Assembly (NCBI GenBank): GCA_937957895.1
Contig: CALFEZ010000140.1
Span: forward strand, 1 to 9,526
Reading direction: 5' to 3'
Source of the DNA: an uncultured Erysipelotrichaceae bacterium
Lineage (GTDB): Bacteria; Bacillota_I; Bacilli_A; Erysipelotrichales; Erysipelotrichaceae
DNA: 9,526 nt
Shown: positions 6,991 to 9,526 of the stretch, one piece after another
Position numbering within the stretch: the first letter of the stretch is position 1
Layout of the letters: every line of letters begins with the position of its first letter
Program-made: the position numbers and the translations under genes
The notes under the pieces: generated by a model
Database searches by the model: none
Told to the model about the DNA's origin: nothing
The model's input: the letters and a program-made list of their open reading frames with translations, nothing else

Positions 6991-7282
6991 TTGAAACCTC
7001 CTCTTGTTTTCTCTGTATCAAATGTATGTACAAACTTCCATTTACTACGCAAGGATGACATTGGATGTTCCGGTCAAAAACCAATATAGTCATAAAAAAG
7101 AATGATTATAATCTTTTAGTTTTGTCAATGATCCAAAATCATGCTTTGATTCAACAAACATCAAAACCGAATCTTTCGTTATTTATCACTCTCCTTGATA
7201 CACCTAATGTGGTGACTGTTAAGTTGCTTTCTTATCTTATCAGCTTAAAAATAAGTGAAGCAAGTCTTTTCATCAACATCAT
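6991..7282 (-). other. Long 5' leader of the alcohol dehydrogenase gene
   Basis: About 290 AT-rich bases separate the predicted transcription start (near 7284) from the start codon. I see no conserved riboswitch, no stable hairpin with a T-run and no reading frame with a ribosome binding site and domain content. TTGACA and TATAAT occur near 7110-7130 on the minus strand, but only 12 bases apart, so they do not make a normal promoter. Confidence 0.4.
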
Positions 7283-7319
7283 GTATATACATGATAATAT
7301 ATCATCCTTCATATGTCAA
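7276..7319 (-). promoter_or_regulatory. Promoter and GntR-type operator of the alcohol dehydrogenase gene
   Basis: On the minus strand: -35 TTGACA (7314-7319), 17-base spacer, -10 TATCAT (7291-7296), then the core GTATATAC (7283-7290). The central palindrome extends to ATCATGTATATACATGAT (7279-7296), which is perfect over 18 bases. Layout is identical to the promoters at 2514-2557 and 8813-8856. Confidence 0.85.
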
Positions 7320-7403
7320 GAAAATCACATATAGATGTTGTCTTTGCGTCATTTTGAGTAAATCGATCTAGAGATACTACTTCTTTTTCGAATGTTTAAA
7401 CCT

Positions 7404-7439
7404 TTAAAAAGGCAGCAATTATCATTAACTTGCTGCCTT
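7404..7439 (-). terminator. Rho-independent terminator after the transaldolase-like gene
   Basis: On the minus strand AAGGCAGCAA (7430-7439) pairs perfectly with TTGCTGCCTT (7409-7418), and the following bases extend the T-run to TTTTT. It lies 35 bases after the stop codon. The complementary A-run means weak activity on the plus strand is also conceivable. Confidence 0.88.
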
Positions 7440-7474
7440 ATACCCCATCCATTCATTGATGGATGTTCTGATTT

Positions 7475-8794
7475 CTATTTTTGACCGCTTGCTGCGTTCA
7501 TGAATCTTCTTTGATAAGAAACTACTTGATTGGTCGATGTAAACCGAGCTAGATAGTTTGGTTCAGCTGTGATGACGACTCGATCCAGCACATCGGCAAA
7601 CTCAGGTTCCATCAACAGCTTATCGATACTTGGATAATTGACTTCCCCTTCCATACTGCAAATGATCAGACGAACGTCATCCATATTGGTTTGCTTTAGC
7701 AGTCTTAAGTTGTGGCGGACTGAATCAAGTCCCATTTCGCCTTCTTCATCGTCAAAACGGCGATAGCGTAAAATATGTTCTCCCATTTCTTTGATTCTGA
7801 GAAGGTCCATGTTTTCGTCATCTTTGGTCAGATAGTCTTGATCGATGAACAACTTCCGGAGCTCGATCAACAAGCTAGGCTCATGTGTCAAGGAATACTT
7901 GTCCAGCAAGGCTGCGATTTTTTCACTTTGCATCAAACGATGTCTGATGAAACTGTTGATAAAATACGGTTTTGCCTGCAAGGCAAGATTAGTTTGATAC
8001 GGTTCGAACATCAATGTGAAGTTCACACGATACCCGTGTTCTTTCAACATCAATGCGATTTGATGACCTCTGAACGCATCTTGTGTCGTTGGTTCATTGT
8101 AACGAACATTGAGCTTTTTATCACCTTCAAGAAGCTGATTTACGTTGTCTTTGTTGACTGGTCCGGTATGAGGCACTTTGATGACAAGGCGATATTCCGA
8201 AAGCATCTCCTTGAATTTTCCAGCTTCTTCAAGAATCTCCTGGTCGGTGCTGTTGAATGGATCATTCAACTCAACACTAATATCACAACCAGGACCAAGT
8301 ATGCGACCGATTTCAGCCATGACTTCATCACGTGTTTTGAACTTCCCACCCACATTGGCTTTGGGATTGTTGATAAAAAGATCATAGATAATGCCGGGAT
8401 TGCATGTCAGGTTTGCGATCAGATCTTTGATAGGGGCGATCTCATAAGGATTAGCACTATCGGCTGAAAAAAGAATATCTGTAGGTCTTCTGACACCATT
8501 TTTGCCATAAGAGATGTCACGAACCAATCCTACTTCAAGCACTCCATCTCCTTTGTACTCAAACACTTTTTTGAAACCGGCAGGTGTTTCTTGTTCGGGT
8601 ACATCGAAGTACTCAAGTACTCCTTTCATGTAGTCCGATGCTTTGATAGTTGTCACAAAATCGTTCAACAAATAAAAATCATCTCTTTCAAGTTCAAACA
8701 ACTCCAAACGAGTTTTCAATACATCATCTACTTCAACATCAAAAAACGATTTCAGCGTATACTTGATGCCAGCATTCACTTTGTTATTCACCAT
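7475..8794 (-). CDS. Transaldolase-family protein, enlarged and divergent
   Basis: This 439-residue protein has a core resembling a class I transaldolase barrel. Counterparts of E. coli TalB active-site residues are recognisable: Asp112 in SADSANPYEI (TalB Asp17), Asn132 in LTCNPGII (Asn35), Glu175 in ISVELND (Glu96), Schiff-base Lys206 in LVIKVPHTGP (Lys132) and Thr260 in VNFTLMFEPYQT (Thr156), with Phe282 near the phosphate-binding segment. The last strand RVVITAEPNYLARF (405-418) resembles TalB RLTIAPALLKEL. TalB has 317 residues; the extra length is an N-terminal region of about 105, some 30 residues inserted between Lys206 and Thr260, and a longer segment before the last strand. Transaldolases transfer a dihydroxyacetone unit between sugar phosphates; some relatives act as aldolases. 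The ATG at 8794 has AAAGGAG six bases upstream, and a longer frame to 8851 would run into the promoter. It is a single-gene unit. The reaction is unassigned. Confidence 0.78.
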   Translation of the reverse strand: MVNNKVNAGIKYTLKSFFDVEVDDVLKTRLELFELERDDFYLLNDFVTTIKASDYMKGVLEYFDVPEQETPAGFKKVFEYKGDGVLEVGLVRDISYGKNGVRRPTDILFSADSANPYEIAPIKDLIANLTCNPGIIYDLFINNPKANVGGKFKTRDEVMAEIGRILGPGCDISVELNDPFNSTDQEILEEAGKFKEMLSEYRLVIKVPHTGPVNKDNVNQLLEGDKKLNVRYNEPTTQDAFRGHQIALMLKEHGYRVNFTLMFEPYQTNLALQAKPYFINSFIRHRLMQSEKIAALLDKYSLTHEPSLLIELRKLFIDQDYLTKDDENMDLLRIKEMGEHILRYRRFDDEEGEMGLDSVRHNLRLLKQTNMDDVRLIICSMEGEVNYPSIDKLLMEPEFADVLDRVVITAEPNYLARFTSTNQVVSYQRRFMNAASGQK

Positions 8795-8812
8795 GGTTTC
8801 TCCTTTTTTACA

Positions 8813-8856
8813 ATACCTTGTATATACATGATAACACTCGTTTGACAGCATGTCAA
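8813..8856 (-). promoter_or_regulatory. Promoter and GntR-type operator of the transaldolase-like gene
   Basis: On the minus strand: -35 TTGACA (8851-8856), 17-base spacer, -10 TATCAT (8828-8833), then the core GTATATAC (8820-8827). The predicted start of transcription falls in the operator, leaving a leader of only about 27 bases, far shorter than at the sister promoters. The -35 box is one arm of a perfect inverted repeat TTGACA-GCA-TGTCAA (8842-8856). Confidence 0.85.
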
Positions 8857-8915
8857 TATTTGCTTTGAACGATTTGGAATGGTGTTATCATACGTTTTCG
8901 ATACGTTGGATGATC

Positions 8916-8948
8916 AAAAGCACCTCGAAGTCAATACTCCGAGGTGCT
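8916..8948 (-). terminator. Rho-independent terminator after the second DeoC-like gene
   Basis: On the minus strand AGCACCTCG (8940-8948) pairs with CGAGGTGCT (8919-8927) around a 12-base loop, followed by a short TTTT run. It lies 24 bases after the stop codon. The short T-run makes it weaker than the other terminators here, so some read-through to the next unit is possible. Confidence 0.7.
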
Positions 8949-8971
8949 GATGATCAGCTACTCATCAATGA

Positions 8972-9526
8972 TCAAACATCGAAATAGAGGTCGTTGTTTA
9001 TAAAGCGTGCATATTGATCGATGATCGCTCCTGCACTTCGTGTTCCAAACAACTCGACATCATAGTGCTCCATCAAAAAGAGAATGGCAGCCAATGTAAA
9101 TGTCCTTGGCACCCCTGACACTTTGATCTTTGTGTTTCCACTTAGGTGTTTGTGCATGATCTGTACATGTTTGAAGTCCGGGAAATCCTGCGATCCTGTC
9201 GCAGTTTTCACGAAGTCGATGCCGCATTCACAGCAAATCCTCGTAAGCTCGGCGATCTCCTTTTCACTTAAGAAGCACACTTCGAAAATGATTTTGGACC
9301 AGGCGTCCGATTGTCTGCATAACTCTGCAAACTGATAGATCTCTTTTTCAACAAAAGAATAGTTCTTATCTCTTAGTTCGCCGATGTTGACAACCATATC
9401 CATGGCTTTGCATCCAACAGCTAGCATTTGTCTGGTTTCATCCAGTTTGGTTTCGGTGGTGTAAGCACCAAATGGAAAACCTAACGCTCCCCCCGGACGA
9501 ACTCCAGTTCCTTCAAGCTCTTTGAG
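8972..9526 (-). CDS. Second DeoC-family aldolase, 5'-truncated by the window edge
   Basis: The frame is open to the right edge, so the N-terminus (roughly the first 65 residues) is missing; 184 residues are visible. An internal ATG at 9427 is not the start, because GFPFG and KLDETRQ, which are family sequence, lie upstream of it. Landmarks in visible-residue numbering are ALGFPFG (14-20), AMDMVVNIGELRDKN (41-55, proton-relay Asp43), IIFEVCFLSEKEI (79-91), CGIDFVKTATGS (101-112, Schiff-base Lys107) and KIKVSGV (133-139, second Lys135). The catalytic set is therefore complete. Like its paralogue at 4343-5134 it has a changed phosphate site (TGS for TGK, SGV for AGG, GTRS for GASS). Unlike it, it ends ...LYFDV without a terminal Tyr. 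The two are clearly divergent paralogues, so a recent duplication is unlikely. It ends its own transcript before the transaldolase-like unit. Confidence 0.9.
   Translation of the reverse strand, partial: LKELEGTGVRPGGALGFPFGAYTTETKLDETRQMLAVGCKAMDMVVNIGELRDKNYSFVEKEIYQFAELCRQSDAWSKIIFEVCFLSEKEIAELTRICCECGIDFVKTATGSQDFPDFKHVQIMHKHLSGNTKIKVSGVPRTFTLAAILFLMEHYDVELFGTRSAGAIIDQYARFINNDLYFDV

Noticed and set aside
7111..7134. A TTGACA...TATAAT promoter nearer the alcohol dehydrogenase.
   Set aside because: Only 12 bases separate the two boxes, too few for a normal sigma-A promoter.
7065..7334. 89-codon plus-strand frame in the alcohol dehydrogenase leader.
   Set aside because: It runs opposite the mapped promoter and operator, has no ribosome binding site and has low-complexity AT-driven composition.
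7775..8467. 230-codon plus-strand frame opposite the transaldolase-like gene.
   Set aside because: It lies entirely antisense to a well-supported gene with a promoter, ribosome binding site and terminator; its translation shows no domain and it has no ribosome binding site of its own that I can see.
7475..8794. Assigning the transaldolase-like protein to the sulfoquinovose (sulfofructose transaldolase) pathway.
   Set aside because: No sulfoquinovosidase, sulfo-sugar isomerase or sulfonate exporter is visible, and the protein is far longer than described members.
1..9526. CRISPR arrays, tRNA or rRNA genes, insertion sequences.
   Set aside because: No regularly spaced direct repeats, tRNA-like cloverleaf, rRNA sequence or transposase frame was seen; the recurring TATATAC elements are operators at promoters.

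Overview
The window looks like a catabolic gene cluster of a low-GC Gram-positive bacterium (Bacillota; a fermentative anaerobe such as a gut Erysipelotrichia or Clostridia member is plausible). This rests on the AT-rich gaps, strong AAGGAGG-type ribosome binding sites, TTGACA promoters, U-tailed terminators, a CcpA-type cre site, and enzymes typical of sugar fermentation. I cannot name the species. Every gene I accept lies on the minus strand, so transcription runs from high to low coordinates.

In the direction of transcription: (a) a 5'-truncated DeoC-family aldolase (8972-9526) ending at a terminator; (b) a single-gene unit for a large transaldolase-like protein (7475-8794); (c) a single-gene unit for an iron-dependent alcohol dehydrogenase (5839-6990); (d) a deoC - FGGY sugar kinase unit (4343-5134 and 2741-4300); (e) a HAD phosphatase - SDR dehydrogenase unit with an ATGA overlap (1649-2329 and 888-1652); (f) a GntR/HutC-type regulator (18-773) overlapping the start of a further gene that leaves the window at base 1.

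The main regulatory feature is that units b, c, d and e start from near-identical promoters. Each has TTGACA and a TATCAT-like -10 box, and the -10 abuts the palindromic core GTATATAC, so the operator covers the predicted start of transcription. A degenerate copy with an identical half-site sits at the regulator's own -10. The local GntR protein is the obvious candidate repressor of the whole set, including itself. The deoC-kinase unit also carries a near-consensus cre site, suggesting catabolite repression.

As inference, the enzymes form an inducible pathway. The kinase phosphorylates a sugar, one or both DeoC-like aldolases and the transaldolase-like enzyme split or rearrange the sugar phosphate, and the alcohol dehydrogenase, the SDR and the phosphatase deal with aldehyde, polyol or phospho-acid products. 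The substrate is not evident. Both DeoC proteins keep the catalytic lysines and aspartate but share changes at positions that bind substrate phosphate in E. coli DERA, and the transaldolase-like protein is about 120 residues longer than a classical transaldolase. No transporter is visible. Gaps longer than 300 bases (2330-2740, 5135-5838, 6991-7474) hold promoters, terminators and unusually long 5' leaders, not convincing genes.
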